A stretch of DNA of 64,000 nt from Pycnopodia helianthoides (taxonomy: Eukaryota > Echinodermata > Asteroidea > Forcipulatida > Asteriidae), in contig CM063244.1 of NCBI GenBank assembly GCA_032158295.1, positions 7,177,097 through 7,241,096 on the forward strand, in the 5' to 3' direction. The notes below the pieces were generated by a model, which ran no database searches, was not told the origin of the DNA, and worked only from the letters and a program-made list of their open reading frames with translations. Shown here piece by piece: positions 1-11,503 of this stretch (within the stretch, counting starts at the first letter, position 1; each line of letters starts with the position of its first letter). The position numbers and the translations under genes were made by a program.

Positions 1-1194
1 ATTTAAATCTGTGTTTCCCCTGAAGGGCTTAAAAAGTACAGTGTGCTTTATGACCACATCAGAGAAAGACGAAATTATGAATTGACTCCCAAACCTGGAA
101 TTTTTTTTTTCCATCTTCTTGTTTTTACTAAGCACACCATATAAGCAACCTGTGTGAAGATTTCATTATCAATCCAGTATCCACTAATATGTGACACAAC
201 TAAGTAAGCTTGGGCGGTTCCAGAAATTTCAGGCTCGGTTCCGTTTCTGAAAAAAGACTCATAATAACAAACCTGTGAAAGTTATGCTCAATTGGTTATC
301 AGAGCCCCCCCCCCCCCCACTCACCCACACACACATTTATGAGGACTCTTATTGGAAAATGAGTGCATCACAAAACTGAATTTGGCCTTGGAGCCCCTCT
401 TTAACTTCATTACAGTAATTATAAAAAAACACCGCTGCTGAAGTGTTCCTTATGCATGCAGTGCAGTTGGTTACCTCAAAAGTATGCCTCAATGGACAAG
501 GCCCTTGTACTGTATAACGTTCAAAAGGCCATTTTGACACTCCTGGTCAGCACCTAAAGCAAAACTGACTGTAATCGAGGCCAACAATATAATCTCAATT
601 AAAAATCTTCAGGTCAGATCATTCCAACAGCGAGAGAGGAAGAACCAATTTCCAGAGGAAATTAAGGGAAATTGTTTTATTATTATTTTTTCTAAAGTGT
701 GCAAATCAATAATATGTATGTCTTGATGCCATGCCTGACCAATGATAATTGATGCATTAGTCCATCGGTCGGGTTGATATCAATGCTCATAGACTAAAAG
801 TATCACACCCATCGAGTTGTTCCTTTTTCGGTAACCCAACATTTTGGGTGATCAACCATCTACATGAAATAACAACCCTGTTTAAATTTGGGCTTACATG
901 TACATGTAAATCGTTGTATGAGTCAGGAGAAAATAGTGAAAAACTATGCACACTTTTTAGCATGTTAATTGTAAACACAATGTCCTTAATTTTGGTTTGT
1001 AATCAACCGAAATTAGCTGTTGTGCTTTTTTTAAAATGTTTTTAGAGAAAGTTTTCCCAAAATATGACTTCTTTTCAGAGGGAAATATTTCACACAGACC
1101 AAAATGGTTCTAGTATGAACTTCATAATCAGTAAGCTTTCAGACTAAAATTAAACAATGTTTTTTTTCCCTTACCAATTATGTATTAAATACGT
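1..1194. other. Non-coding stretch, no gene recognised
   Basis: No convincing exon was found. There is a poly-C tract near 304-319 followed by CA repeats, and an ACATGT palindrome cluster near 896-908. On the minus strand a small open stretch (about 473-552) is bounded by a possible AG acceptor and GTAACC donor, but the peptide matches nothing I know and I do not call it a gene. Confidence 0.5.
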
Positions 1195-1350
1195 TTAAAA
1201 GGGTGTGCACAACATTGGTAAGAAAATATAAATGTTCAGTTTTTCACGTAACTTACATTGCATAAAAACAGAAAAAAAGATGGTCATGGTGGAAAACTTT
1301 CCTTTGGAATAGTGTTTCCTGAAATGGTATAGTTTTTGAGAAGTGAGTAA
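1195..1350 (+). repeat. Dispersed repeat, family J
   Basis: It shares a block around AGATGGTCATGG and TTTTTGAGAA.TGAGTAA with 14505-14635, and in inverse orientation with 36364-36485 and 44288-44428. Ends are not sharply defined. It is probably a non-autonomous DNA element. Confidence 0.45.
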
Positions 1351-1461
1351 CAGGTCTGCTTATACAGCCTATTGAGAAATTGGGCCCAGGGTCCCCTCTT
1401 TATTCCCTTATCAAAAACTAAGAGCTGCTTATACATGTGTAAGCATAATAAGGCCAAAAAA

Positions 1462-1836
1462 GGGTTCTGTTTCCGATTACATGTCATTGAAAAATAGGGT
1501 CGGTAGGTCGGAAAGTTTTTTTATTTTGCGTTTTTTTTTTATTCCCATACGATTGACGACGTCCACGATCGTTCATGTGTTGAGCGCAATCAACGGATTT
1601 GCACAACGAATTAGGCAAAATTGTGCGCAATCTTCAGTTTGCGCTCTTTATATTGGCAGTTCAAGCAGCCGTTTCAGATTGCGCAAGCCCATGGAATGCG
1701 CTTCACACATTTAAAAAAAAAAAAAATTTCCACCCCGTTTTTTTCCCGTTTTCCCCCCGTTTTTTTAAAAGGTCGAATAAAAAGTTTAGGGTCGCGGCGT
1801 AAAACTAGGGTCGGTCGGGAACCGGAAACAGAACCC
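1462..1836. mobile_element. MITE-like element, family D, copy 1
   Basis: The ends are inverted: GGTTCTGTTTCCG on the left and CGGAAACAGAACC on the right. Just inside each end is a GGGTCGG motif. The interior has alternating GCGCAA/TTGCGC stretches and A- or T-runs. A second, inverted and shorter copy is at about 48620-48801. No coding capacity. The three overlapping reading frames here are by-products of the repeat. Confidence 0.6.
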
Positions 1837-1857
1837 ATTTGGGGGGGGGGGGGGCTA

Positions 1858-2023
1858 AGTAACTAAGCACAAAAAGTACCTAAGCACGAAACACTTTTTG
1901 CTTACCAGAATAAAGTCACAAGCCAAAACACCATGTCACATGTATCATTTCTGACTGGGTCCCTGTGTCTTTTAGCTCAGCAGAAAATTGTTAAGCAATA
2001 CTGTCTGCTTAATTGGGTCCCTT
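1858..2023. mobile_element. MITE-like element, family G (partial)
   Basis: It shares the signature of family G: 'taagca' runs, a central 'ccaaaacaccatgtcac' block and a right end 'ctgcttaattgggtccc'. Related copies are at 8192-8451, 11377-11503, 12632-12770, 19728-20007 and 38824-39019. Confidence 0.5.
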
Positions 2024-5015
2024 GAGGTAAACATGGTCATGTGACAACCTTTCGACCAATACTACAATAGGACAGCCTATGGGGGTATTAGACTGTCTGG
2101 GGGTATTAATGAACACAGAATGGGAAGAAAATGAAATATTGGTCTACCTGTCTTTCCAATCTTTTTTTTAGCCTCTATATTAAGAATTACTGGAAATATG
2201 ATTAAGCTGATTAGTTCTAAATTGAAAATATCCACTCTGAGAATAATGTCTCACTAAAGCCAGTGGTGCAGTACTGGTCAACAGATCAAGGTTGGCCTTG
2301 AAGGAAAACCGAAAGCCATATGTGGTAAATATTTGTAATAACTTTTCAAGTCGAAACAGACAGAGTTCATCTTATTCATCCTTTCGGACTTTGTGGTTTT
2401 TGTGGAAGGGGGGGGGGTGGGGGTTTCCCCCACCTATCTCCCCTGGAGTTTTGCATTTCCTCTTTGCAATCAAAGTGAATGCTCAAGGGCTCTCCCAGAT
2501 TACATACCCATATGACTACACGCATCTCCAGATGGCCTCTGTAATGGTTTTAATGGTTTAATGGTGTGTGGCTGATGGCTATGACATTGGCATTGAGAGA
2601 CTGGGGGTGCATTTTCCCGTGCATGGCCAGAAAAACACAATGTTCCGGAAATTGAAAATTACCGCAGTCTTCCACTTTCCTAGAACTTCTTCACAATCCA
2701 TCTTGTACAATCAGGTGGACATAATTGATTTTTTTTTCCTTGAAAATTTTACCTGGCCTTCCATCCTTATAAAAGAAACCTTCACTCAAAGTGCAACCTC
2801 ATGTGTAGGATTGTACTTAATTACAAAACTATCCGACCCGCTTCTGTATGCTAATTAATGATCTTTGGACCTTTTCTAATTGCTGTTTGATGTCACAAAA
2901 TGTTGCATCCTTTTAAAGGTACACGATTTGTACCTGCACATGTACGTACCTCAATGTACCTCATGAGCTCATTCCCCTGTGATCATAACCCAGTCACTTG
3001 AGGGCGACATTTACAATTTAAAGGAACTGTGAATTGATGTGTAATTTTCTCTCTTCTTGCACACTAGATCCCTGCACAGTGTCAAAAGGTGGACATTGTG
3101 CCCTTTTAAATGCATTTATTTATTTATCAATTACCCCTTGCACCAAAAAGTCACAACACAGCCACTGTCTGCCCTGCTTGCCATTTTGGGAGTCAAATTG
3201 CACTCGTAAAAAATATGGTGAGCCTGAAATGCAGTGCTGCCAACAATGCTCACTGTACCTGTACCAACACACGAGGATATAGACCTACATGTACATGTAT
3301 GCTGCCACCATCTTGGTCATGGTCCCTGTGTCCAAAAGCGGTGACGGATGCTAATATATTTGATGTACAAAAAGGAACCAGACTATTTTTCCTTCCAGCC
3401 TCGTTTTGGTTACACTGATTTGATCTGGAGAAAATCACGATGACCTTTCCATGATAAAGGTCTATTGACTTCCAAAATGGCACAACTAAGATTATTATGA
3501 TGATGACGTCAGGTGAACTGAGTCAAATAGGACAACATTTTGTTTGTGCGACTCTACACATGCGCAAAACTTATTGTTCCGATGTAAGTTGGATGTAGGA
3601 AGATGGTTGGATCGATATGATTAGAAAGTCTAGTAGTGATTAGTAAAGTGTTTTGACATTTATGATCGTCAGATGGAGAAACTTGGTTGCAAGTGGCTTA
3701 TATTTATTTAGCGTAAATTTGATGACAGTAGAGGCCATTCACCATTTTAAAATCGGTGTTTTGAAATGTTGATTTATTGTTGAAAAGGTGGGTATACATG
3801 TAGGTGGGTTGATGATTTTTAATTCATATAACAACTTCAGTTTCTAAAATCAAAAATTGGGGTGGGTAGGTAAAAATCAATTTTACTTTTGGTTTTATAT
3901 TAAAACATTTATAATTATGAATGGCCCCTTACATTGACCACACTGATTGGTCGTCAAATCTTAATAAATATGATCAACCGCCATTGAGTTGTCTGACATC
4001 TTTAATAATAACTTTGAACATAGTTTCTCTTTAAAATTTTTAAAAGCATCCAGAACAAAGTTTCTGGGAGCGTGATTAAAGTTTTGTGACAAACCCCTGG
4101 AATTGCCAGTTTTAATGGAATGTTGTAGCAAAAGAATAAGAACAGTGAATTGGATGGCATTTTTATAATGAGACAGTTTACTCTGTGTCTTCAAAACCAA
4201 ACATTTTTGAAACAGCAAGTATTTAGTTCCTATGCAATACAATTTGCTTAGAAGACAGAGAGAGGGGGGTGTGGGCTCAACTGTGACCCCTCAAATGGGT
4301 CCACCACTTGGACAGAGGTGAATTCATCCCTAAGACCAGCCTAATCAAGGTGTCCAGCCAGGGTAAAAGTGACACAATGACGTTGACAGTCTTCAGGCAA
4401 TCTTATCGCGTAGAGTTGCCTCTAAGTCCTATTATAACACAAGTATCACCACTTTGGCCGTGGATTCACTAATGACCAGTCAAGAAGCATCCTCTCTAAG
4501 GGACAAGTCTCCTCTTCCTCTGGCCTTGAGTGTGATGCGGAGGTATAAACTAAACCAGCTGAGGAGCTGAACCAGTTACGCTGAACTCTCTCCAAGAAAG
4601 ATGAAGGAAGCTGATGTACTGGCAAGATGCCAACTGTAAGGTCAAAAGTCAGTGCGTGTTGACCTCCGGAAGAGACCGGATTGAGATGCTAATCTATTTG
4701 GAAGATGACTTTACAGAAGGTCAAAGACCAACGTACTGTGTCCTGAAGCTAATGAGCCAAAACACGGTCAAGTTAGTTTGTCATTCCTTCTCTGTGGCTG
4801 AGGTTTGTTGACATGCCAAAAGATTTCAAATCCACAACAAGGTATTTGAATGATCCTATAAGTTGTTGAGTACAGTTCAAGAAGCAGACACACAAACTCA
4901 GAAAATCTTCTCCAGTTCAACCTTTACAAAAAGAGCCGTACAAACTTGAAGAAAGTATGTATAAAATTTCACTACTTGAGCAGACTGCAATAAAAACTTA
5001 TCAATCTGAAGTTAT
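2024..5015. other. Non-coding stretch, no gene recognised
   Basis: It contains G-rich runs (2407-2422) and ACATGT clusters (2937-2946, 3289-3299). The short open frames (for example 2568-2858 and 3110-3418) have no family signature or consistent splice context. Confidence 0.45.
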
Positions 5016-5203
5016 TTGGCAGCATATTGCGCCACAGCACCTTGTAAACCATTACATTGTGCTATGTAAAGGAATAGGTCTCAAACTTCAAAAGTAGCTC
5101 CACACCTTGCAGGAAAATACTGACTGTTGAAGCGCCTTGAGCTTCACTGAGTGACGGATATGAGCGCTATATAAGAAGCCACTAGTTATGTTATTATTAT
5201 TTG
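5016..5203 (+). mobile_element. SINE/LINE-type 3' end with ATT tail
   Basis: It ends in the motif 'gcgctatataag' followed by a (TTA)n-like tail, the usual end of non-LTR-derived elements in echinoderm genomes. The body (GGCAGCATATTGCGCCACAG through CCTTGAGCTTCACTGAG) is matched in inverse orientation at 7428-7641. Confidence 0.55.
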
Positions 5204-5431
5204 TGTTTGTTATAAAGATGGTAATGGAAAGAAGAATCCTGTGAAATTATTTGGTCTGAACTCTGGAGTGCCCCCTTTTATTAAAAATCAATAAAAGTAT
5301 GTCGAAAAGTTTGAATCTCCAAAGATCTCGTATTAAAAGGAGACTTTCGGAGATTCAAATTTCCCTGCAGACTGGTGTCTGTTTGTGAATGCTGCGAGCA
5401 GAATGGCTGCTGGTACCCGCTGTCACCTCAC

Positions 5432-5810
5432 TTAAAGGCACTGGACACTATTGGTAGTTACTCAAAATAATTGTAAGCATAAAAACTTACTTGGTAACGA
5501 GCAATGGAGAGCTGTTGATTGTATATAGCATTGTGAGAAACGGCTCCCGCTGAAGTAACGTAGTTTTTGAGAAAGAAGTAATTTATTTGAATTGATTTTT
5601 AGACCTCACTCGTGAGGTCTCGAAATCAAGCATCTGAAAGCATTCACAACTTCGTGTGACAAGGGTGTTTTTTCTTTCATTATTATCTCGCAACTTCAAC
5701 GATCAATTGAGTTCAAATTTTCACAGGTTTATTATTTTGTGCATATGTTGAGATACACCAAGTGAGAAGACTGGTCTTTGACAACTACCAAAAGTGTCCA
5801 GTGTCTTTAA
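5432..5810. mobile_element. TTAA-ended MITE, family A, copy 1
   Basis: It begins TTAAAGGCACTGGACAC and ends GTGTCCAGTGTCTTTAA, so the tips are inverted repeats with TTAA at both outer edges. The middle has a palindrome, AGACCTCACTCGTGAGGTCT (5602-5621). Two other copies are at 20892-21294 and 49345-49749. The size (about 380-405 bp), lack of coding capacity and TTAA edges suit a piggyBac-type non-autonomous element (inference). Confidence 0.75.
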
Positions 5811-6355
5811 CCGGTTGGATTCAATGTTCATGATGAAAATACAGTGACAGTTTTTTGCTGTTTTCTCAACAAGTACAGAATGTATTCAGCTGAAACTTTC
5901 ACAGGTGACTTTTATTGTACCTTCCTTGATAGTTTGGCCTATAAATCAGCATCACCTTGACAACAACCATTCGATGACCCTACGTGTAAAGTTTAACATT
6001 GAACAGGTTTTGGCGGTACAAGAAATACTTTCTTTGAAAAACTTGACTTCCATTCATAAATCTTGCCAGTAATGACTTTCCTCAAACCGTAGTTGACTGA
6101 GAGGACCAGACACACTGCAGTCTCAGACGTCTGAACTCTCCTAGGAGAGGATCCTCACCTATTCACCCTTTCTGGAGTACTTGCACACATTAACAGGGTC
6201 ATACATGTGTGCCCAATAACAATCAAATTCCAGATTTCTCAATAAACCTCTCAGCAACATTGGCGTAATTCTTTCTTGGAGCTGCGGTTTTGTAAAGTTA
6301 AACGGAAACCACCACCCCCCCCCCAATAAAAAAAATTAATGTGGTTGATACATAC

Positions 6356-6514
6356 CATGCTAGCAATGTGGTATTTCCTCACGTCCCAGTTGAACATGAT
6401 ATTCCACAAGTTGTACGTTGCTACTTTCAGAGTTGGACCGTGGCTGGAGGTGGGGACGAGCAGGAATGTCAACAATGTTGCTGCCATCGCAGTGTGGCAT
6501 GCCCTTGCTGACAT
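6356..6514 (-). CDS. First exon of secreted EEP-fold protein (partial)
   Basis: The exon encodes a start methionine, a hydrophobic signal-peptide-like segment (AATLLTFLLVPTSSHG) and then KVATYNLWN, the first beta strand of the endonuclease/exonuclease/phosphatase (DNase I-like) fold, in which the Asn of YNxW normally lies in the active site. It continues NWDVRKYHIASM and stops at a good donor (GTATGT, at 6350-6355 on the plus strand). The likely product is a secreted or lumenal metal-dependent phosphodiesterase or nuclease-like protein. The later motifs (QE near the second strand, SDHxP near the C-terminus) were not found between 1 and 6350, so the rest lies off the left edge or is lost. The Met at 6514 was chosen as the first in frame; the internal Met ten codons later is also possible. 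Confidence 0.6.
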
Positions 6515-7139
6515 GGTTGGGGGCGCTGGTCATAATTCTGGTGATCAGAATGTATCAATCAGTGAATAATTTTTTATCAGCATTTTAAAAGAAGGAATTT
6601 ATTTTTTAAAGTTATACTGTCACTTTTGAGATGCTTCAACAAGCCAAAATAAATTTTAAATCTCAAATGGTTGAGGAACAAATGATCGTCGATTTAGTTT
6701 TGATAAGTTATGAAAGCATAACTCAACCTTACATCACCGTACAAAGATTCAAACCCAACCTATCTGCAATGACAATCCATGGTTTTCTGAGTCATTCAGT
6801 GTCATTTGTAAAATCAACAATTGCAGAATTGACTCAGAGTTGAAGAAACAACGTGTCTACAGCTTCTGTTGAAACATGATTAAGTCAAAAGGTAATATCC
6901 AATCTACCTTGGTCCTCTTGACGACGGAAAGCAATTAAACATAAATCCCTGAGCGAAGACAGAACCTCAGTTAAAGGTAAATGAAAGGATTGGTAATAGT
7001 AGTTTTAAAAACTCACCCAAATGTAAAGTTAGTACCAGTGCCAATCCTCCAGATTGAAGTATCAGTACTCATCACACACATCTGTGTATGGGTAAACCAA
7101 AAATTATCCTCAATGCACATACATGTACATCTACCCTTA
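6515..7139. other. Upstream region, no gene recognised
   Basis: This sequence lies upstream of the EEP-fold exon and may hold its promoter or 5' UTR, but no clear promoter motif is visible. Confidence 0.3.
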
Positions 7140-7416
7140 CAAAAATGTCCTGTGGTATTACCACATAAAATTACCACACAAATTACCACAGGAACATTCC
7201 TGTGGTATTCCTGTGGTTTTTCGTTCCGGACAGTTACCACAGGAACCAGTTACCACTACCAGGACAGTACCACGAATCCACAGGACAGTTACCACACAGC
7301 AGACAGTTACCACAGGACAGTTACCACGGGACAGTTACCACGAGTACGGACAGTTACCACAGGAGACACGTTACCACAGGACAGTTAACCACAGGACAGT
7401 TACCACAGGACAGTTA
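7140..7416. repeat. Imperfect minisatellite, about 14 bp unit
   Basis: Tandem imperfect copies of ACAGGACAGTTACC, with shorter variants at the left (ACCACA and its complement TGTGGT). The unit length varies. The reading frames across it (for example 6981-7388) are low-complexity artefacts. Confidence 0.8.
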
Positions 7417-7427
7417 ATAAATAATAA

Positions 7428-7641
7428 AATAATAATGGCTTCTTACATGTACACATGTATATAGCGCTCATATCCATCACACAGTGACGATCAAGGCCCT
7501 CAGCATTCAGTATTTTCCTGCAAGGTATTGTGGAGCTACGCTTTGAAGTATTAGACCTATTCCTTTACATGTAGGCTACATGTACATGTGTAGCACCATG
7601 TAATAGTTTACAAGGTGCTGTGGTGCAATATGCTGCCAATC
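7428..7641 (-). mobile_element. SINE/LINE-type 3' end, inverted copy
   Basis: Reverse-complement counterpart of 5016-5203: it has a TTATTATTTTATTATTTATT-like tail in complement, then CTTATATAGCGC-type sequence, then the same body ending at TTGCACCACAGCACC in complement. It has ACATGT insertions. Confidence 0.5.
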
Positions 7642-7847
7642 AAACCAGGAACACCAGGGCAAATACATGTACACTATTCTCTGCTTACAGATTTATTGTG
7701 AGATTTCTTTAGTAACTATGCTCAGTCCGTGGGTCCATCCTGTGTTCTCAGATATGCTAATATTCCTTGCTAGTCAATAAATAAGCAAGTCCTCTTTTTC
7801 ATTAGTTTGCTTGAAAAAATAGGGAGGACTGCAAAATTAAACGAACG

Positions 7848-7945
7848 GGGTTGAACCCTCCGTAATGGCAGTGTCATGGTCAGTCCAGATTACTAAGTCA
7901 TCAAGGTGTGGGTTCGAATCCTGGTCATGACAATTAGTGTGTCCA
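7848..7945 (+). mobile_element. tRNA-derived SINE fragment
   Basis: It carries a Pol III B-box-like GGTTCGAATCC inside 'gtgtgggttcgaatcctgg', followed by 'tcatgacaa'. This is the same tRNA-Leu-like head seen at 23798 and 26465. Confidence 0.5.
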
Positions 7946-8191
7946 ACCCAATGTTTGAATGTGCAGACTTGCATTGTTTCCTTTTCACTTTTTCATAAAT
8001 TTCATTGATCTGCAGAAACCAATTTCACAGATTTCAATTTTCACTGCTTACTGTGAGATTTCGATGTCATAGCGCATGAAAAGGCTTGCTTACCATGCTT
8101 ACTGTACAAAAATAAATGACATAATAAACCTAATGCAAATCCATGGTAAAGCACCTTATTTTCAACATGTTCAAGCTAACTTGTGACTGAT

Positions 8192-8451
8192 AGGCCCCTA
8201 ACTAGATAGGCTTGAGCAATTTTTTTGCTAAAGTAAGCAAGAAAATTGCCTGCTGTTAAGAAGTTATAAAGCTGCTTATACATGTAAGCACAAATGCAAG
8301 CACAACACAATTATGCTGACCAGACTAAGGTAACCAGCCAAAATACCACGTCACATAACATCTGTGACTGGTCTGGTATCCTGCTTTTTTTTTATTAACA
8401 GAAAATTGTTAAGCAAAATTTGTTGATTATTTAGCTCTATGAAAGTGGCCC
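8192..8451. mobile_element. MITE-like element, family G
   Basis: The right end TTAGCTCTATGAAAGTGGCCC is the family G terminus. The interior has AAGCAA-rich arms and the shared block 'ccaaaataccacgtcac'. Confidence 0.5.
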
Positions 8452-9522
8452 AGCTGAGAATATGTACATTATACACATTGAACATGTACATGCACATGCC
8501 TGGTAAGCAAGCCATGAAATTACACTGTACTGATGTACATAGAGAAAATGTCATCCTTTGCCTAATGGACCAAAAAGAATAATGTCAATTGGTTTGTGCC
8601 GAGAGAAATTATGCAGCCGCCATGAAAAAAACAAAAACATCTTTAACTTAAAAATACTGCCCAAGAATGTCAGTTAACCTTGCGTAAGACAGAGCAAACG
8701 AGATGGATGACTTTTTAAAACACTAATTGGCAACCGTCTTATTAGTCATTATCCAAGATAATTTACATCGCGGAGTAATTTATTTTCTTAATTTGATTTC
8801 CTATTTGTCTGTTTCGTGAGAATACTTCTTGGCCAGTGATTATCTTTTTTCGTCCATCAAAGAAGCCAGTTCAACAAGTATCAATCACCCCCTCCCATGT
8901 TGAACAAACAAACCAAACTTCTGAAGTAATCAGAGCAGTACTTAATGGACTTTGTAAGCTTCACTACACTGAATGTACATTCCATCCAAATTGGATATTT
9001 TTCCTGCAAATAAACAGGAATCGATTGTCGGCATGTGGCGACAGAGATAATATTTACTGGTTAAAGGGAACGACTTCAATATCGTCATATTAAAAAAAAT
9101 CATTTGTTCTAACCTTCATATTTTTTCCAAAAAAAATAACTCTTTTGACCCAATTCAACTTGAATTGATCACCATAATAAATATTGAAAAGTTTCCGGGT
9201 GTGTGGGCAAGTTATTTTATTTCTATTTTTTTTATGAGACACTGCCAAACTCACAAGGCCACTTCGAGGTGAGGGCTACACTTAACTGATAGTGATATGG
9301 GCTGTCGACCCAAATTATCAAAAATTTAAAGATTGCTGTCATGGTTGTCAGAACAACTAATGATATGCCTGGAATATCATTCATATGAACACTGTATGAA
9401 AAAGAAAAAAAAGGTATTCTACCAAGAAGTCAGAAAGTCCATGGGAGCATTTTTATGGGGCACCAAGAACAAGACATTGGTTAAACCCACATAGCCTTCA
9501 TGAAAATGCAGGCATGTAACAG
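8452..9522. other. Non-coding stretch, no gene recognised
   Basis: No exon with family signature was found. The stretch 9410-9510 weakly resembles part of the palindrome-ended repeat at 29078-29235. Confidence 0.4.
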
Positions 9523-9906
9523 TTAAAGGAACATTACAGAACTGGTAATTGTAAAATATACTTTTGATCACAGATTTACATAAAACTTACACGGTCTAAT
9601 GATGATGATAGTAGAAAACATCCCTTGAAATATTTCTGTCTGAAATGCCATATTTGGTGAGAAATGAATAAACTAATTTTCCGATTGGAGTTTATCGCTC
9701 AGTGAGCGTTTTATTCATGTTTTGAACCTATATGATTTCTTGCAAATGTGTAGTCGGTTTTTCACTATTTTCTCGTGACCCAGAGGGGCGATCGATCTCA
9801 AACTTCTACAGGTTTGTCAGTTTATGTATATGGTGGATTACATAAAGTGCTTACACTGCCAGCAACTGTTTTGTTAGCAAAAACCAATTCTGTAATGTTC
9901 CTTTAA
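9523..9906. mobile_element. TTAA-ended MITE, family B, copy 1
   Basis: It begins TTAAAGGAACATTACAG and ends CTGTAATGTTCCTTTAA. The conserved interior includes 'gctcagtgagcg' and 'cgatcgatctcaaac'. Other copies are at 13617-14004, 40190-40568, 51799-52194 and 56457-56756, with a truncated one at 42092. The last bases adjoin family C at 9903. Confidence 0.8.
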
Positions 9907-10287
9907 GGCAAGGTATACAATGTACAACTACAACTATGTACCTTCGGTAATTACTCCGAAAATGAATTACAATAACAACTTACTTGATTATAAGCACTGC
10001 AGCTGTTGATAATGTAATAACATTTTGAGAAACAATTTCCGTCAAAGGATTGTGGTTTTAAAGAGAGGGATTCAAAAACATTTCATTCTGAGAAACCTTT
10101 CTGCATGAAACGTTTCTCAGATTGTGCATTCCAATTATGGATAGTTCTTCCTGCATGGACAAAACCGCTCAAGTTTTTCTGCGATATCTCAAAAACGCTA
10201 CCACCTTTTGAAATTAAATTTTCATAGATTAGTTTTTATTTTTTACGTCTACATCTGATTAAAACAAAGGTATACGTTGTCTTTAAG
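9903..10287. mobile_element. TTAA-ended MITE, family C
   Basis: It directly abuts family B copy 1. The left end TTAAGGCAAGGTATAC matches the right end GTATACGTTGTCTTTAA in inverse orientation. A long internal palindromic region surrounds 'gagaaacctttctgcatgaaacgtttctc'. Only one copy is seen in the window. Confidence 0.6.
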
Positions 10288-10337
10288 TAAAAACGTCTTT
10301 TCAAAAATCATACTTTAAAAACTCAATGATGCACTTT

Positions 10338-10386
10338 TTCATGAGAATGAACCAAAACTAATGTAGTTTTGGTTCATTCTCATGAA
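10338..10386. repeat. Near-perfect hairpin, 22-bp stem
   Basis: CATGAGAATGAACCAAAACTA is followed by its reverse complement with a loop of only 3 nt (10361-10363). It may be the core of a fold-back element or a hairpin RNA; the sequence alone does not decide. Confidence 0.75.
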
Positions 10387-11158
10387 CTACTTGTACTCAT
10401 TGTAAGGCACTTACCCAATGATGTGCAGTCAGATAATATTAACGTCTAGGTCCAGTTGCTCTCACCCATAGCAACAAATGGCAAGAAAACGACAAGGCAA
10501 TATGCCGGCACAACAAGACGGCAGTAAAGAACCAATAAAGCGGATCACCCTGATCTGGATGGCTCCTGGCCAGCTCAATTCATCGGTTTGCTTCACACCA
10601 CCAGTCGACCATGGCAGGGGCATGCATGATCACACCCAATGGCAGTGTTTTACCTGGAAGTGCAAAGAAATTTTACTTGTTAATTTATAAGTGACATTTG
10701 TCGTGAACTGCACGTGACTTCATAATCTGACAGTTTGTATCATTGCTTTCATGTCACAGTGTGCATTAGTTGTACACGAGATTTGATAGAGTGTAGTTGA
10801 CACCTTTAATCCCCCTTTATGCAAGTTGTCAAATCTTGTTTGTGCAAAGAAGGAAAACTTATAGACTTTATAGCACTTTCTCATCACATGATGAAGTGCC
10901 GCGTATACTTGACAAAATGCCACGGGCGCAATCACTCTGGCGATGATTACAAAATCAATAACACTGTCCTTGACAACCAAATTAATGCACAAAGTAAATT
11001 ACACATGTAGGCAGCCATACATGTATGACATTGCAGCATTAGAATTAAGACCCATGAAAGATGGACTGATGGACTCTACAAGGTGTGAAATCTACAAGAC
11101 CAACAAGGTGGACATCTTGATGAGAGGGTTCAAGTAAAATTAACTTCATGCTGTCGTG
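10387..11158. other. Mostly non-coding; one unassigned open stretch on minus strand
   Basis: On the minus strand, from about 10653 down to 10587, a stretch preceded by CTTCCAG reads LPLGVIMHAPAMVDWWCEAN and then meets a stop. It looks protein-like, but I cannot assign a family and no donor was found, so no gene is called. Confidence 0.25.
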
Positions 11159-11323
11159 TAAAGCCCGGTTCATACTTCCTGCGAATGCGAATTTGAAGCG
11201 TATGTTGACATCACAAATTCGCAACAGTTCATGTGCTCAACACCTGCGAAACATTCGCAGCGAAAAACAGAGCTGTGACGTCAAAATTCGCTTTGCATTC
11301 GCTTGAAGTATGAACCAGGCTTT
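11159..11323. mobile_element. Small fold-back element, family E
   Basis: It begins TAAAGCCCGGTTCATACTTC and ends GAAGTATGAACCAGGCTTTA, imperfect inverted ends about 30 bp long, with ATTCGC/GCGAAT pairs inside. At 165 bp it has no coding capacity. Confidence 0.75.
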
Positions 11324-11376
11324 AAACAGTGGTTAGCCGTGGCTGTCTCTCTCATACAGGCTCAATTATCAAAGCA

Positions 11377-11503
11377 GGGCCCAATTTCATGGCTCTGCTT
11401 ACCGTAGAATACTGCCCTCATTGCCCATAGATTCGAGCGCTTTGTACAGGACGCCTTTTAAGCGCAGAATTATGTGGTGAGCATCGTCATGAAATTGGAC
11501 CCT
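11377..11503. mobile_element. MITE-like element, family G (short)
   Basis: The ends GGGCCCAATTTCATGG and CATGAAATTGGACCC are inverted. It is a short relative of 19728-20007. Confidence 0.5.

Noticed and set aside
349..560. Possible minus-strand exon
   Set aside because: AG and GT edges exist but the donor is weak and the peptide resembles no known family.
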